A stretch of 64,000 bases of DNA from Bacteroidota bacterium (GTDB lineage Bacteria > Bacteroidota > Bacteroidia > Flavobacteriales > Weeksellaceae), in contig JAEWOS010000017.1 of assembly GCA_023460855.1 (NCBI GenBank), positions 23,158-87,157 on the forward strand, written 5' to 3'. The notes beneath the pieces were generated by a model. That model searched no databases, was not told the origin of the DNA, and worked only from the letters and a program-made list of their open reading frames with translations. A program made the translations under genes and the position numbers. Below, in pieces: positions 17,468 to 25,945 of this stretch. Numbering within the stretch: position 1 is the first letter of the stretch; each line of letters opens with the position of its first letter.

Positions 17468-18000
17468 AAATTCAGAAAATAAAATCTGAATTCTTTCTTA
17501 AAGTTGATTTCGGCCGGCAGTAAAATATATTGTGCTTCGCGTGGAAAAGTTCCGATCGAACGGTTCTGTTTGTCAAAATATTCCACATCGAATTTGGCGA
17601 AATTCAAAGTGTCTTTCTTGAAATACTTCTCTTCAACCTGAAACCGGTTGATTTTTGCATTGCTCACCTGCAGACTGTCGAGTTCCACAAAAATATTGCG
17701 CAGCGTTGTGGAATCCGGCTTGTAGAAATAGCCTAAAATCTGGCTGTGGATTGCCTCGTCAATCTCTGAGTCCTTGTTTCCGTTGTTATATAGAATCGAA
17801 AGCTCCAGCACTTCACGGGTTTTCTGTTTGGTTATCGTGTTAATCGCCTGTGCGCTGTCCATTTTCGTGGTTGGATAACTGGTCGTATTGGTATTGTATT
17901 TCACCTGTTCCAGTGAAATCGTTTCCGGTTTTTTATCGCAGGCAATCAGCAGAGCTATGATCAATAGCATGCTGAAGGGTTTACTGTTGTTCGTCATCAT
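17419..18000 (-). CDS. Lipoprotein of unknown function
   Basis: A 193-residue protein with an N-terminal hydrophobic segment and lipobox LLIACDKKPE (Cys21), so probably a lipid-anchored envelope protein. I do not recognise a domain. It starts 20 bp inside the end of the upstream single-pass membrane protein gene, which implies translational coupling and a shared job. Its 3' end overlaps the cyclo-ligase gene tail to tail by 49 bp, with no obvious terminator between. A second ATG one codon in is equally usable. Confidence 0.75.
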   Translation of the reverse strand: MMTNNSKPFSMLLIIALLIACDKKPETISLEQVKYNTNTTSYPTTKMDSAQAINTITKQKTREVLELSILYNNGNKDSEIDEAIHSQILGYFYKPDSTTLRNIFVELDSLQVSNAKINRFQVEEKYFKKDTLNFAKFDVEYFDKQNRSIGTFPREAQYILLPAEINFKKEFRFYFLNFYNKPLNDSILSVSTK

Positions 18001-19141
18001 CTTTTATTTTGAATTTGATGGACACAATTTTTCCTTTTTCCCTTTTCATTTCAATAACCGTGAGGTTTTTCAGGGAGGTAGTCGGTGTTGTCACCAGGGT
18101 TATATATTTCTGTTTGTCAAGCGTTTCTATTCCGTAAACATCATTGTCGAAAAGCTGTAAGATCGTAGCATTATCGCTGATTCGTCTTTCCAGTTCACGT
18201 CTTTTCTGCTTAATCAGTTCGGGATCACCGCTCACATCTTTCCGTGAAAAATAATATACGGCGGTTTTATAATCGTCGGGTTTCAGCTGAATACGTTCCT
18301 CTTCAGGTGCATCTTCAAGGTTTCTGTTCAGCACAAGGTTTTCGTATAACGGGCTGGAAATTTCCATGCGCAGTGATTTGTCCTTTGTACCGTAAGTAAA
18401 ACATTCTCCGGGATTGATCCGGTAATAGATCGGCGATTCGTTTTCCTTGATTACTTTGATGTCGAGCGAACTGTGAACGTTGGCATTTCGGTCCGCATCT
18501 ACAAAACAATAGGTGTATTTATCGATAAAAAGATCACCGCCAAAACCTAAAAGTGCTGCAAGACCCGCAACAACTGCTGCTGCTGCAGCCCAGATATAAT
18601 TTTTTCTCTTTGATTTTCCTTCTTCCGGGATCGATTTTTCAGAAATTTCAGCATCCGTCTGAATTTCTTTAATCTCCTGATTATCAGTATCTGTATTTTG
18701 TAAAACTGGTTTTTCGTCGGTGGTTTTTACCGGATTTTCAGGAATTTTTTGTTCTTCAGCCTCAATTTGCGGAGTTTCTTCGGAAATTTCTTCGTCAGCA
18801 AACTGGGAATCGTGCTCAGCCTGTGATTTTTCCAGGATTTCGTTGGCAAACAGATGATTCTTTTTAAAATCGTACCATGACGTGTAACCCGCATAAATAC
18901 TGAGAATATTCAGCATATCGATGCGCGGCAGTTTTGCAACCGGGCTCGTTTTGAAGTACGTATAAAATGTTTTTTCGCTGATGTTTCCCTTGGCTTTTTT
19001 GCGAAGATCTTCCTGAAAATAAATGATGTCGATGCCTTTCCACTTGGAAATATCGTCTTGCGAAGGGGTGTGATCGTGCAGGTATTGCTCCTGGATCTCA
19101 TTTTTTAGCTGTTCGAAGTGTAAAATCTCCAGGTTTTGCAC
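17981..19141 (-). CDS. Single-pass membrane protein with cytoplasmic N-domain, unknown function
   Basis: A 386-residue protein. Residues 1-105 form a soluble domain (ISEKTFYTYFKTSPVAKLPR and NILSIYAGYTSWYDFKKNH), 106-180 is a long Glu/Pro/Thr-rich acidic linker, 182-202 is one Ala/Gly-rich membrane helix after KSKRKN, and the remaining 180 residues are probably periplasmic. This layout resembles anti-sigma or signal-transducing proteins, but there is no named motif. It uses a GTG start at 19141 with a promoter 60 bp upstream. It is coupled to the lipoprotein gene downstream, so an envelope-sensing pair is a reasonable guess only. Confidence 0.75.
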   Translation of the reverse strand: MQNLEILHFEQLKNEIQEQYLHDHTPSQDDISKWKGIDIIYFQEDLRKKAKGNISEKTFYTYFKTSPVAKLPRIDMLNILSIYAGYTSWYDFKKNHLFANEILEKSQAEHDSQFADEEISEETPQIEAEEQKIPENPVKTTDEKPVLQNTDTDNQEIKEIQTDAEISEKSIPEEGKSKRKNYIWAAAAAVVAGLAALLGFGGDLFIDKYTYCFVDADRNANVHSSLDIKVIKENESPIYYRINPGECFTYGTKDKSLRMEISSPLYENLVLNRNLEDAPEEERIQLKPDDYKTAVYYFSRKDVSGDPELIKQKRRELERRISDNATILQLFDNDVYGIETLDKQKYITLVTTPTTSLKNLTVIEMKREKGKIVSIKFKIKDDDEQQ

Positions 19142-19201
19142 AGAGTGAAAATGTTATTAAATAATTGATTTTCAGTATTGTTGATTTGTAAATCAGTTTT
19201 A

Positions 19202-19229
19202 CAAAGATATTACAATTAATTTTCCACAA
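19202..19229 (-). promoter_or_regulatory. Promoter for membrane protein/lipoprotein pair
   Basis: Minus strand TTG (19229-19227) with a 17-bp spacer before TATCTTTG (19209-19202), close to the TTG-N19-TAnnTTTG consensus. The predicted leader is about 54 nt before GTG 19141. Confidence 0.6.
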
Positions 19230-19247
19230 CAAATTTTTTAAGCGCTA

Positions 19248-19255
19248 TAACTTTG
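19248..19255 (+). promoter_or_regulatory. Candidate -7 element for Ala-rich lipoprotein gene
   Basis: TAACTTTG matches TAnnTTTG and is divergent from the promoter at 19202-19229. The predicted leader is about 62 nt. No clear -33 TTG. Confidence 0.5.
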
Positions 19256-19323
19256 TCCTGTTCAAAAATGTGAATTGAACACAAAACGAAAATTAACAAA
19301 ACAAATTTAAAATTTTAATCATT

Positions 19324-19659
19324 ATGAAAAAATCTTTGTTCGTAGCTGGTATCGCTGCAATGGCTCTTGTAGCTTGTAAAAAAGAAACTGTTGAAACTAC
19401 TAACGCTGCTGACTCTGCTGCTGTAGCTGCTGTTGATTCTGCTAACATCGTAGCTGACTCTGCTGCTAACGTTATCGATTCTGCTGCTACTGTAACTGCT
19501 GACGCTGCTGCTGATGCTGCTTCTGCAACTACTGCTGCTGGTGTTGACGCTGCTAAAGATGCTGCTGCTACTGCTAGCGAAGCTGCTAAAGATGCTGCTG
19601 CTGCAACTCAGGATGCTACAGCTGAAGCTAAAGACGCTGTAAAAGACGCTGTTAAGTAA
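19324..19659 (+). CDS. Ala/Asp-rich small lipoprotein
   Basis: A 111-residue protein. MKKSLFVAGIAAMALVACKK is a lipoprotein signal with Cys18. The mature part is nearly all Ala, Asp, Thr, Ser, Val and Lys in loosely repeating blocks (DSAA, DAAKDAAA, EAKDAVKDAVK), which should form a long amphipathic helix or coiled coil. Codon use is very uniform (GCT for Ala), as expected of a highly expressed gene. It has its own promoter-like element and a strong terminator. I know no function; abundant structural envelope lipoproteins of this type occur in flavobacteria. Confidence 0.85.
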   Translation: MKKSLFVAGIAAMALVACKKETVETTNAADSAAVAAVDSANIVADSAANVIDSAATVTADAAADAASATTAAGVDAAKDAAATASEAAKDAAAATQDATAEAKDAVKDAVK

Positions 19660-19683
19660 TTAGTACTTCAAACAGAACGAATC

Positions 19684-19716
19684 AGCCGCGGTGTTCAAAA
19701 CACTGCGGCTTTTTTA
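19684..19716 (+). terminator. Rho-independent terminator after Ala-rich lipoprotein gene
   Basis: A 12-bp stem at 19684-19710, AGCCGCGGTGTT paired with AACACTGCGGCT (one G-U pair) around loop CAA, followed by TTTTTATTT. It also abuts the end of the convergent SpoU gene. Confidence 0.9.
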
Positions 19717-20481
19717 TTTCATTTTTTGCCTTAGCGTTTCGTAACAGGTAATCGCAACAGCATTGCTGAGATTCAGCGAATCAATTGTTCCCGCCATTGG
19801 TATCAGAATATTGGTGCCGGTATTTTTCCAGAAATCTGAAATTCCGGAATGTTCCGTGCCGAAAACAACTGCCGTTTTTTGATCAAAGTCAGCGCTCTGA
19901 AGCATTTCCGAATTTTCAGACATGATAGTCGTGAAAATATTAAAGCCGTTTTCACGCAGAAAATTTAAGGCTGTGTCGTTTTCCAGTGAAAAAATATTCA
20001 TTCCGAACAGGCAGCCCACGCTGGAGCGGATTACGTTGGGATTATAAATATCCACTTTTGTATCAGCAACAAACAAAGCGTCAATTCCGAATGCTTCACA
20101 ACTTCTCAGGATTGCACCGAGGTTTCCCGGTTTTTCTGCTCCTTCAATAACGATAATCGTTGAATCTTTTTTTGGAGCAAAACTCTTCAAATCCGAGTCG
20201 GGAACTTCAAATATTCCCAGAATTCCTCCTGAATCACCGCGGTATGCAGTTTTTTCGAATACATTCTTGCTGATGAAATGTACTGTTCCTTGCGGAATTT
20301 CCCTTTTGTAAAGTTCTTCACAGATGAAAAAAGTGTTATTTTCAAATCCGTGCTGAATTGCCCGGTCGTTTTCCTGCTGTCCTTCCACCACAAACAAACC
20401 TGATTTTTTTCTGAAGCGGTTGTCGGTATATAGTCGTGACAGATTCTTAATTTTTTCGTTCTGTAAACTTTCTATGATCAT
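19714..20481 (-). CDS. SpoU/TrmH-family RNA 2'-O-methyltransferase
   Basis: A 255-residue methyltransferase. The three SpoU motifs are present: IEGAEKPGNLGAILRSCEAF (motif 1, with Asn and Arg), VFGTEHSGIS (motif 2) and IPMAGTIDSLNLSNAVAI (motif 3), which form the trefoil-knot SAM site. An N-terminal domain of about 95 residues (FVVEGQQENDRAI) is the RNA-binding substrate domain of the RlmB/TrmH type. The target, 23S rRNA or tRNA ribose 2'-O, cannot be decided from sequence. ATG at 20481; it ends at the T-tract of the neighbouring terminator. Confidence 0.88.
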   Translation of the reverse strand: MIIESLQNEKIKNLSRLYTDNRFRKKSGLFVVEGQQENDRAIQHGFENNTFFICEELYKREIPQGTVHFISKNVFEKTAYRGDSGGILGIFEVPDSDLKSFAPKKDSTIIVIEGAEKPGNLGAILRSCEAFGIDALFVADTKVDIYNPNVIRSSVGCLFGMNIFSLENDTALNFLRENGFNIFTTIMSENSEMLQSADFDQKTAVVFGTEHSGISDFWKNTGTNILIPMAGTIDSLNLSNAVAITCYETLRQKMK

Positions 20482-20510
20482 TTATGGAAATTGTAACGTA
20501 AAAATAAGGG

Positions 20511-21644
20511 CTAATTGATTAACGACAATAAAAAACCTGCAATTGCTCCGGCGATTACAATAAATGCACTGTTCAACTTTCGGAATCCGAACACGATCGC
20601 AACACTCATTACAGCAATTAGTATTGTGCGCCAGTCTGTGATCGCGTCCCTGCTCATTTCAATACACACCGCAACAATAACAGCAACCGAAGCAACATTT
20701 ACAGCGTCTAAAAATGCTGAAAAAATTGGTGAACTGCGTAATTTTGTAACAATCACACTTAATAATGCGACAAAAACGAATGATGGCAAAAAAATTCCAA
20801 GCGTGGAAATAGCTGCCCCCGAAATTCCGCCAATCTGATAGCCGACAAAAGTTACCGACGAGAAAACAGGACCGGGTGTAAACTGTCCGACTGCAACAGA
20901 GTCAATCAGCTGCTGCCTCGTTAAAAGGCCTCTCGAAACCAGTTCGGTATCCAAAAAGGCAAAGAGCACATAACCGCTGCCATATAATATGGAACCGATT
21001 TTCAGGAAAATCCAGAACAGCCCTGCGTTTGATGCCGTTATTTTTGACGTGCTGTTTGTAGTCAACAGCATAAAAGGCAGAAAACTGTTCATTTGATCTT
21101 TCCGGATTTTTTTTGAATAGTAAAGAAGTACCGCAATAATTCCTGCACCGAAAAGCAAAATTATCTCACTGATTCCGAATAAAGCACCGGCCAGAACGGC
21201 TAATCCGATAATTAAAAACGTTGTTGTCTTCAGAGATTTTTTTGCTAATGGAAAAACAGCTCCTAAAATAATTGCGATAATTGCCGGTTTAATTCCGTAT
21301 AAAAATGGCTGAACTTCAGGTAACTGTCCGTACTCTTTATAGAGAAATGCGAAAATTCCGGTAATAAAAACGGCAGGCAGAATAAAGCACAGCCCGGCAA
21401 CGATGAGTCCTTTCCAGCCGCCTTTTACATGGCCAATGTGTATCGCAAGTTCGGTACTGTTAGGCCCCGGAATTAAATTGGTAGCACCCATAAGATCGAG
21501 GAATTCCTGTTCTGTGAGCCAGTTTCGCTTAATAACCGTTTCTTCACGCATCATGGCAATATGCGCAGCAGGACCGCCAAATCCGATAATTCCGAGTTTT
21601 AGAAAAATCCTTGCTATATCCTTTAAATGCGCTGTTTGACTCAC
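20511..21644 (-). CDS. chrA: Chromate transporter, ChrA (CHR) family
   Basis: A 377-residue polytopic membrane protein with the two-half CHR design. The first half has FLKLGIIGFGGPAAHIAMM and NLIPGPNSTELAIHIG; the second repeats the pattern as FLKIGSILYGSGYVLFAFL and AVGQFTPGPVFSSVTFVGY. These GFGGP and PGP motifs define ChrA proteins, which export chromate (and perhaps sulfate-like anions) using the membrane potential. The start is GTG 21644. It lies 16 bp after rmuC and probably shares its transcript. Confidence 0.9.
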   Translation of the reverse strand: MSQTAHLKDIARIFLKLGIIGFGGPAAHIAMMREETVIKRNWLTEQEFLDLMGATNLIPGPNSTELAIHIGHVKGGWKGLIVAGLCFILPAVFITGIFAFLYKEYGQLPEVQPFLYGIKPAIIAIILGAVFPLAKKSLKTTTFLIIGLAVLAGALFGISEIILLFGAGIIAVLLYYSKKIRKDQMNSFLPFMLLTTNSTSKITASNAGLFWIFLKIGSILYGSGYVLFAFLDTELVSRGLLTRQQLIDSVAVGQFTPGPVFSSVTFVGYQIGGISGAAISTLGIFLPSFVFVALLSVIVTKLRSSPIFSAFLDAVNVASVAVIVAVCIEMSRDAITDWRTILIAVMSVAIVFGFRKLNSAFIVIAGAIAGFLLSLIN

Positions 21645-21660
21645 CGGAATTTTGCTGGAA

Positions 21661-23172
21661 TTATTCTTCTCCGCTTTGTTCGTATTCGTTATCCAGCAGA
21701 TTTTCCTCGGACACTTCGTTCGCTCTTTCCAGCAAAGTTTCCGGAAGTTGTTTTGTAGCGCGTGCTCCGAGCTGTTTCAGTTTCTGAACGCTGCCAACCA
21801 GGTTTCCTCTGCCCGATGAAAGTTTTTTCATTGCATTTTCGTAATCACCTTTCGCATCGTCCATTTTCTTCCCGATTTTCAAAAGATCGGAAACAAACCC
21901 GTCGAATTTATCGTAAAGCGCTCCAGCCTGTCTCGCAATTTCAGCTGCATTTTTATTGTGTGTGTCGCGTTTCCAGACGTCAGAAATGAGTTTCAGATAA
22001 GCGATTAGATTGGTCGGACTTAATAAAATAACGTGCTTTTTGTACGCATAATTCCATAACTGCTGATCGGCCTGAACCGCTGTAAGAAACGCGGATTCCA
22101 CCGGAATGAACATGATCGTGAAATCGAGTGATTCTTTCAGGTTGTCATATCTTTTATCCGCAAGCGTATCAATATGGCGTTTCACCGCAGAAATATGCAG
22201 ATTCAGGTTTTGGATGCGCTGCTCATCGTCCTCGGCAGAAATCATTCTTTCGTACGCATTCAGTGATACTTTGGAATCGATGATAACCAGCTGGTTTCCC
22301 GGCAGTTTCAATACAAAATCCGGCCGCTGATTATCGCCGTCCTCGGTTTTGATATTGTACTGTGTGAAATATTCGCGGTCTTTCGTTAATCCGGAATCTT
22401 CGAGAATTCTCTCGAGAATCATTTCTCCCCAGTCTCCCTGCGTTTTCGTCTGTCCTTTCAATGCTGTTGCGAGGTTGTTGGCTTCCTGACTGATTTTATT
22501 GGTCTGCTCCATCATCAGTTTGATGGTGCTGTTCAAAGAAAACCGTTCGCGTGCTTCGTTTTCATAAACTTCGTTCACGCGTTTTTTGAAAGTTTCCAGA
22601 TTTTCACCAAGCGGTTTTAACAGAAGGTCAAGATTTTCCTTATTGGTTTCCGTGAATCTTTTGGATTTCTCTTCGAGGATTTCGTTCGCTAGATTTTTGA
22701 ATTCGTTTTTTGCTGCTTCCTGCAGTTTTACGATTTCTTCCTTCTGCTCATCAAATCGCGACTGCAGGCTTTCATTCTGCGCCGTGAGTTGAGATTTGAT
22801 CGCTATAAGTGATTGTTTTTCAGAATATAAAGTCTTTATCTCTGCGTCCTGCTGTGAATTTTTTTCAGCGTGACGCATGATCTGCTCGTTCTGTGATTCA
22901 TTGAGTGCCGTCATTCTCGCCATTTCCTGCTGCAACTTAGTCAGGATTTCCGTCTGTGATTGGTTGGTTTCTTTTTCCTGAAGAATCTGTTTTTCAAGAT
23001 CAGAAATTTTCACTCCGGAATTTTCCAGGTCGGAGCTTGAACGGATCAGGTTTTGATTTAATTCATCGTAATTTTTCCTGGGAACATTAGCCGATTTAAG
23101 CGCAAAAAACAGAACAAGTGCACCCAGGACTGCACCGGCAATTAACGCAAGGACTAGATAAATGGTCTCCAT
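21661..23172 (-). CDS. rmuC: DNA recombination protein RmuC
   Basis: A 503-residue RmuC protein. An N-terminal helix (about 5-26) anchors it in the membrane, residues 30-190 form a long coiled coil with many Gln/Glu heptads, and the nuclease-like RmuC domain follows at about 230-440, with TKTQGDWGEMILERILEDSG, YFTQYNIKTEDGDNQRPDF and LPGNQLVIIDSKVSLNAYE. E. coli RmuC limits inversion at short inverted repeats. The acidic tail after residue 470 is poorly conserved. A minus-strand TATTTTTG lies only 5 bp before the ATG. Confidence 0.92.
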   Translation of the reverse strand: METIYLVLALIAGAVLGALVLFFALKSANVPRKNYDELNQNLIRSSSDLENSGVKISDLEKQILQEKETNQSQTEILTKLQQEMARMTALNESQNEQIMRHAEKNSQQDAEIKTLYSEKQSLIAIKSQLTAQNESLQSRFDEQKEEIVKLQEAAKNEFKNLANEILEEKSKRFTETNKENLDLLLKPLGENLETFKKRVNEVYENEARERFSLNSTIKLMMEQTNKISQEANNLATALKGQTKTQGDWGEMILERILEDSGLTKDREYFTQYNIKTEDGDNQRPDFVLKLPGNQLVIIDSKVSLNAYERMISAEDDEQRIQNLNLHISAVKRHIDTLADKRYDNLKESLDFTIMFIPVESAFLTAVQADQQLWNYAYKKHVILLSPTNLIAYLKLISDVWKRDTHNKNAAEIARQAGALYDKFDGFVSDLLKIGKKMDDAKGDYENAMKKLSSGRGNLVGSVQKLKQLGARATKQLPETLLERANEVSEENLLDNEYEQSGEE

Positions 23173-23376
23173 TTTTCAAAAATACGAAAAGGCTTTGGCA
23201 AAAACCGCAACGTTTCGGAGCAAAAATTCCCTAGCCCCGATTGCAGCATTTGTTTGAGCTCTTTTTGCTTTTTTCCGGCACTTCGACAAACTCTGCGACC
23301 TTAGAAAAAGCAAAAAAGCGAGTGCGGAAAGCGGGAAAAAGCTTCTTATTTACAGAATCAAGAGGTCGCAAAATTT

Positions 23377-23895
23377 CTAAGGATTTTCCTTTGCTACCTT
23401 TTTATGATAATCCAGGTGCATCGGAATTGCCGCAGATCCGTACCACGGCAGAATTTCGACATCGAAAATTCCGGCTTTAATCGTGGGATCATTTACCAGT
23501 AACGCTTTCGCTTCCTCTTCTGTTTTTACGTCGAGCAGAAAAATTCCGCGATATCCAAGATGATTATTCGTAGAAAACGGACCCGCAAGTTTCAGCTTCC
23601 CGGATTCTTCCATCGCCTGCATGTTCGAAAAATGACCCTTGAACAGTTCCGCACGCAGATTTTTATCGGTGATTTCCTTGTCTTTTGCTCCTGTTTTCAG
23701 AATTGCCAGGAAATAGCTTTTCATTCCGTATTTGTCTGCTCCAAGTGAATCGGCGAGTTTTTGATCAAATCCCGGAATTATGGGTTCATTTACGCTGCCT
23801 GTTCCGGGAGTTCCGGCTTTTCCGTCCTGAACTTTCTGCTGAATTACGCATGAAGTGAGAGACAGCAAAAGAATCAGGGCAAAAATATTTTTCAT
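23377..23895 (-). CDS. YCII-related domain lipoprotein
   Basis: A 172-residue protein with lipobox LSLTSC (Cys16). The second half, with KSYFLAILKTGAKDKEI, HFSNMQAMEESGKLKLAGPF, GYRGIFLLDVKTEEEAKALL and DPTIKAGIFDVEILPW, is a clear YCII-like fold, a small alpha-beta barrel with a conserved His-Asp style active site in some homologues. Being exported, it is an unusual envelope version of a mostly cytosolic family. No operon partner is obvious, and the function of this variant is unknown. Confidence 0.82.
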   Translation of the reverse strand: MKNIFALILLLSLTSCVIQQKVQDGKAGTPGTGSVNEPIIPGFDQKLADSLGADKYGMKSYFLAILKTGAKDKEITDKNLRAELFKGHFSNMQAMEESGKLKLAGPFSTNNHLGYRGIFLLDVKTEEEAKALLVNDPTIKAGIFDVEILPWYGSAAIPMHLDYHKKVAKENP

Positions 23896-23934
23896 TTTTT
23901 ATGTTTAATGTTCAGTCACAGTTTATTTTATTTC

Positions 23935-25113
23935 TCAATCCTTAATTCTCAGGAATTCTTTTGCGAGTTCAATCATTTTCGGATCACCTGTGTATTTTCC
24001 GCGTTCATCGGACAGTTTTACCGTTGGAATCCAGTCTCCGTTATTGGCACGTACTCCGGTAAGTTTCATCACGATATTCATGGGTTTTAAACCGACATCA
24101 TTGGTAAGGTTCGTTCCGATTCCGAACGAAATTCCAATTTTTCCACGACAGTAGCTGGTGATTTCTTCTACTTTTTCCAGATTCAGGCCGTCTGAAAAAA
24201 TGATGTATTTAAACATTGGATTGATGCCGTTTTTCTGATAATGGGCGATTGTTTTATCGGCAAATTCAAGCGGATCGCCGCTGTCGTGACGGACGCCGTC
24301 GAAAAGTTTTGCGAATTTCTTGTCGAACTGCTGAAAGAAAACTTCTGTGGTGTACGTATCTGAAAGAGCAACTCCCAAATCTCCGCGGTACACATTCACC
24401 CAGTTTTCAAGGGCGATTTCGTTGGACATTTTAAACCCGAATTCGGCAGCGTGAAACATAAACCATTCGTGTGCATGCGTTCCGATTGGTTTTACGCCAT
24501 ATTTCATCGCAAAATGAACGTTTGATGAACCGATAAATTTTGAATTCTGATTCTGAATCAGGGATTTTACTACCAGATCATGTACCGCATATGAATGTCT
24601 TCTGCGCGTACCGAATTCTGCAAAAGTGACATTCAGTTGATCCAGTTTTCGGGCTTTTTCAAGCGTAGTGCTGATTACTTCTTCATTGGTATCGCGCTCC
24701 ATACGGTTCATTTCGTAATGCAGTTCGGAAATGAGTGCAAGAATCGGCACTTCCCACAAAATCGTGCGGTACCAGTTTCCGGCAACGCTTACTTTTAAAT
24801 CCTCACCTGAATCATCAATCGTTACTTCTGAAGGATCGTATCTGTAACCTTCGAGAAAATCTAGATATGGAAGTTCCAGATAAGGACAGGTTTCCTGAAG
24901 AAATTTCTTTTCTGCTTTGGTGAGTTTCAGTTCAGCCATTGCTTCCACTGCACTTTTCAGTTCCTGAGCAAAGCCATCAGGAAAATGATGTTTGCCGCGG
25001 TTGATGAATTCGTAGCGGACGGTTTCAGAAGGAAAAAGTTTTACAACGGCGTTCTGCATTGTAAACTTGTAAAAATCGTTATCGAGGATGGATTTTAAAT
25101 GAACCTTAGACAT
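23935..25113 (-). CDS. pncB: Nicotinate phosphoribosyltransferase
   Basis: A protein of about 392 residues that makes nicotinate mononucleotide from nicotinate and PRPP in NAD salvage. Family landmarks include NDFYKFTMQNAVVKLFP at the N-terminus, FGTRRRHSYAVHDLVVKS, GTHAHEWFMFHAA and VRHDSGDPLEFADK, with SDGLNLEKVEEI later. ATG 25113 (MSKVHLKS) is the likely start; the frame is open to a TTG at 25134, which lies within the promoter motif and should be ignored. Confidence 0.93.
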   Translation of the reverse strand: MSKVHLKSILDNDFYKFTMQNAVVKLFPSETVRYEFINRGKHHFPDGFAQELKSAVEAMAELKLTKAEKKFLQETCPYLELPYLDFLEGYRYDPSEVTIDDSGEDLKVSVAGNWYRTILWEVPILALISELHYEMNRMERDTNEEVISTTLEKARKLDQLNVTFAEFGTRRRHSYAVHDLVVKSLIQNQNSKFIGSSNVHFAMKYGVKPIGTHAHEWFMFHAAEFGFKMSNEIALENWVNVYRGDLGVALSDTYTTEVFFQQFDKKFAKLFDGVRHDSGDPLEFADKTIAHYQKNGINPMFKYIIFSDGLNLEKVEEITSYCRGKIGISFGIGTNLTNDVGLKPMNIVMKLTGVRANNGDWIPTVKLSDERGKYTGDPKMIELAKEFLRIKD

Positions 25114-25131
25114 TATATATATGGTATTACA

Positions 25132-25139
25132 CAAATTTA
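25132..25139 (-). promoter_or_regulatory. Candidate -7 promoter element for pncB
   Basis: TAAATTTG on the minus strand matches TAnnTTTG and predicts transcription start about 12 nt before ATG 25113. That short leader argues against the upstream TTG start. Confidence 0.55.
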
Positions 25140-25150
25140 GAAAAAGCGCT

Positions 25151-25178
25151 AAAAAAAATCGTCCTGAGTGGACGATTT
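25151..25178 (-). terminator. Rho-independent terminator of dps
   Basis: A 9-bp perfect stem AAATCGTCC/GGACGATTT with a 5-nt loop (25156-25178). On the minus strand it is followed by a run of T (the A-run at 25151-25158). It lies 20 bp past the dps stop. Confidence 0.9.
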
Positions 25179-25197
25179 AATTGAATTACATATCGTT

Positions 25198-25674
25198 TTA
25201 TTTTCCCAAATAGGAATTGTACATCCAGACTTCTTTTTCCTGTTCTGTGATGTAGTCGCTCATTTGCGAATTCGTTCCTTCGTCTCCGGCTTCATCTGAA
25301 ATGTCGAGAAGTTCTCTCTGAAGGTCGATAACAATCTTAAATGAAGCGAGAATATTTTCTACACATTTGTTTCCGTCCGACACTTCTTTACTCTCCTTAA
25401 TGGAGGAAACTTCCAGATATTCGGAATAATTGTGAGCGGGAACTGCGCCTAAAGTCAGGATTCTCTCCGCGATCTCATCAATTTTAAGAACCAGATTGTC
25501 GTAAAGTTCCTCGAACTTTGGGTGAAGTGTAAAGAACTGATCGCCTTTGATGTTCCAGTGTGCGCCGCGCGTATTTTGATAGAAGATGGAATAATTTGCA
25601 AGAAGCACATTCAGTTTTTCGGCGATTTCTTTGGTTTTGGTCTCCTTAAGACCGATTATTGCGGTATTTTTCAT
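25198..25674 (-). CDS. dps: Dps-family ferritin-like DNA-protection protein
   Basis: A 158-residue four-helix Dps/miniferritin. The intersubunit ferroxidase residues can be picked out as His39 (TRGAHWN), His51 (TLHPKF), Asp66 and Glu70 (KIDEIAERI). Dps dodecamers oxidise Fe(II) with peroxide and store it, protecting DNA in starvation or oxidative stress. The N-terminus is short and only mildly basic, so direct DNA binding is not assured. Monocistronic, with a strong terminator; I found no clear promoter motif upstream. Confidence 0.93.
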   Translation of the reverse strand: MKNTAIIGLKETKTKEIAEKLNVLLANYSIFYQNTRGAHWNIKGDQFFTLHPKFEELYDNLVLKIDEIAERILTLGAVPAHNYSEYLEVSSIKESKEVSDGNKCVENILASFKIVIDLQRELLDISDEAGDEGTNSQMSDYITEQEKEVWMYNSYLGK

Positions 25675-25892
25675 AAAATCTTTTCCGTAAAATTACGGAT
25701 ATTTTTTCGCTTTTGAAAACCGTGAGGATTGGTAATTTCTATGAAGCGATTCGTAAAAACCGTTTATTTCCGCCTATTGAACGGCAGCAGTTTATGATTT
25801 ATAAATTGCGTGCTGACAGATGGGCGGTAAAATATTCATTAAAAATTTGGGAAACAGTATTTTACGCGCTTTGCAAAATTTGCCCTAACGCT

Positions 25893-25922
25893 TTGTCAGT
25901 TGAAAAATTATTTCTACTTTTG
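25893..25922 (+). promoter_or_regulatory. Promoter of the str (rpsL) operon
   Basis: TTG (25893-25895), a 19-bp spacer, then TACTTTTG (25915-25922): a full consensus promoter. Transcription would start near 25929, giving a leader under 20 nt before rpsL at 25946. It is one of the best promoter matches in the window. Confidence 0.8.
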
Positions 25923-25945
25923 CACCCTAAAATAAAAAGCATTTT

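Noticed and set aside
25132..25134. TTG as pncB start
   Set aside because: It lies within the TAAATTTG promoter element; ATG 25113 gives the family-standard N-terminus.
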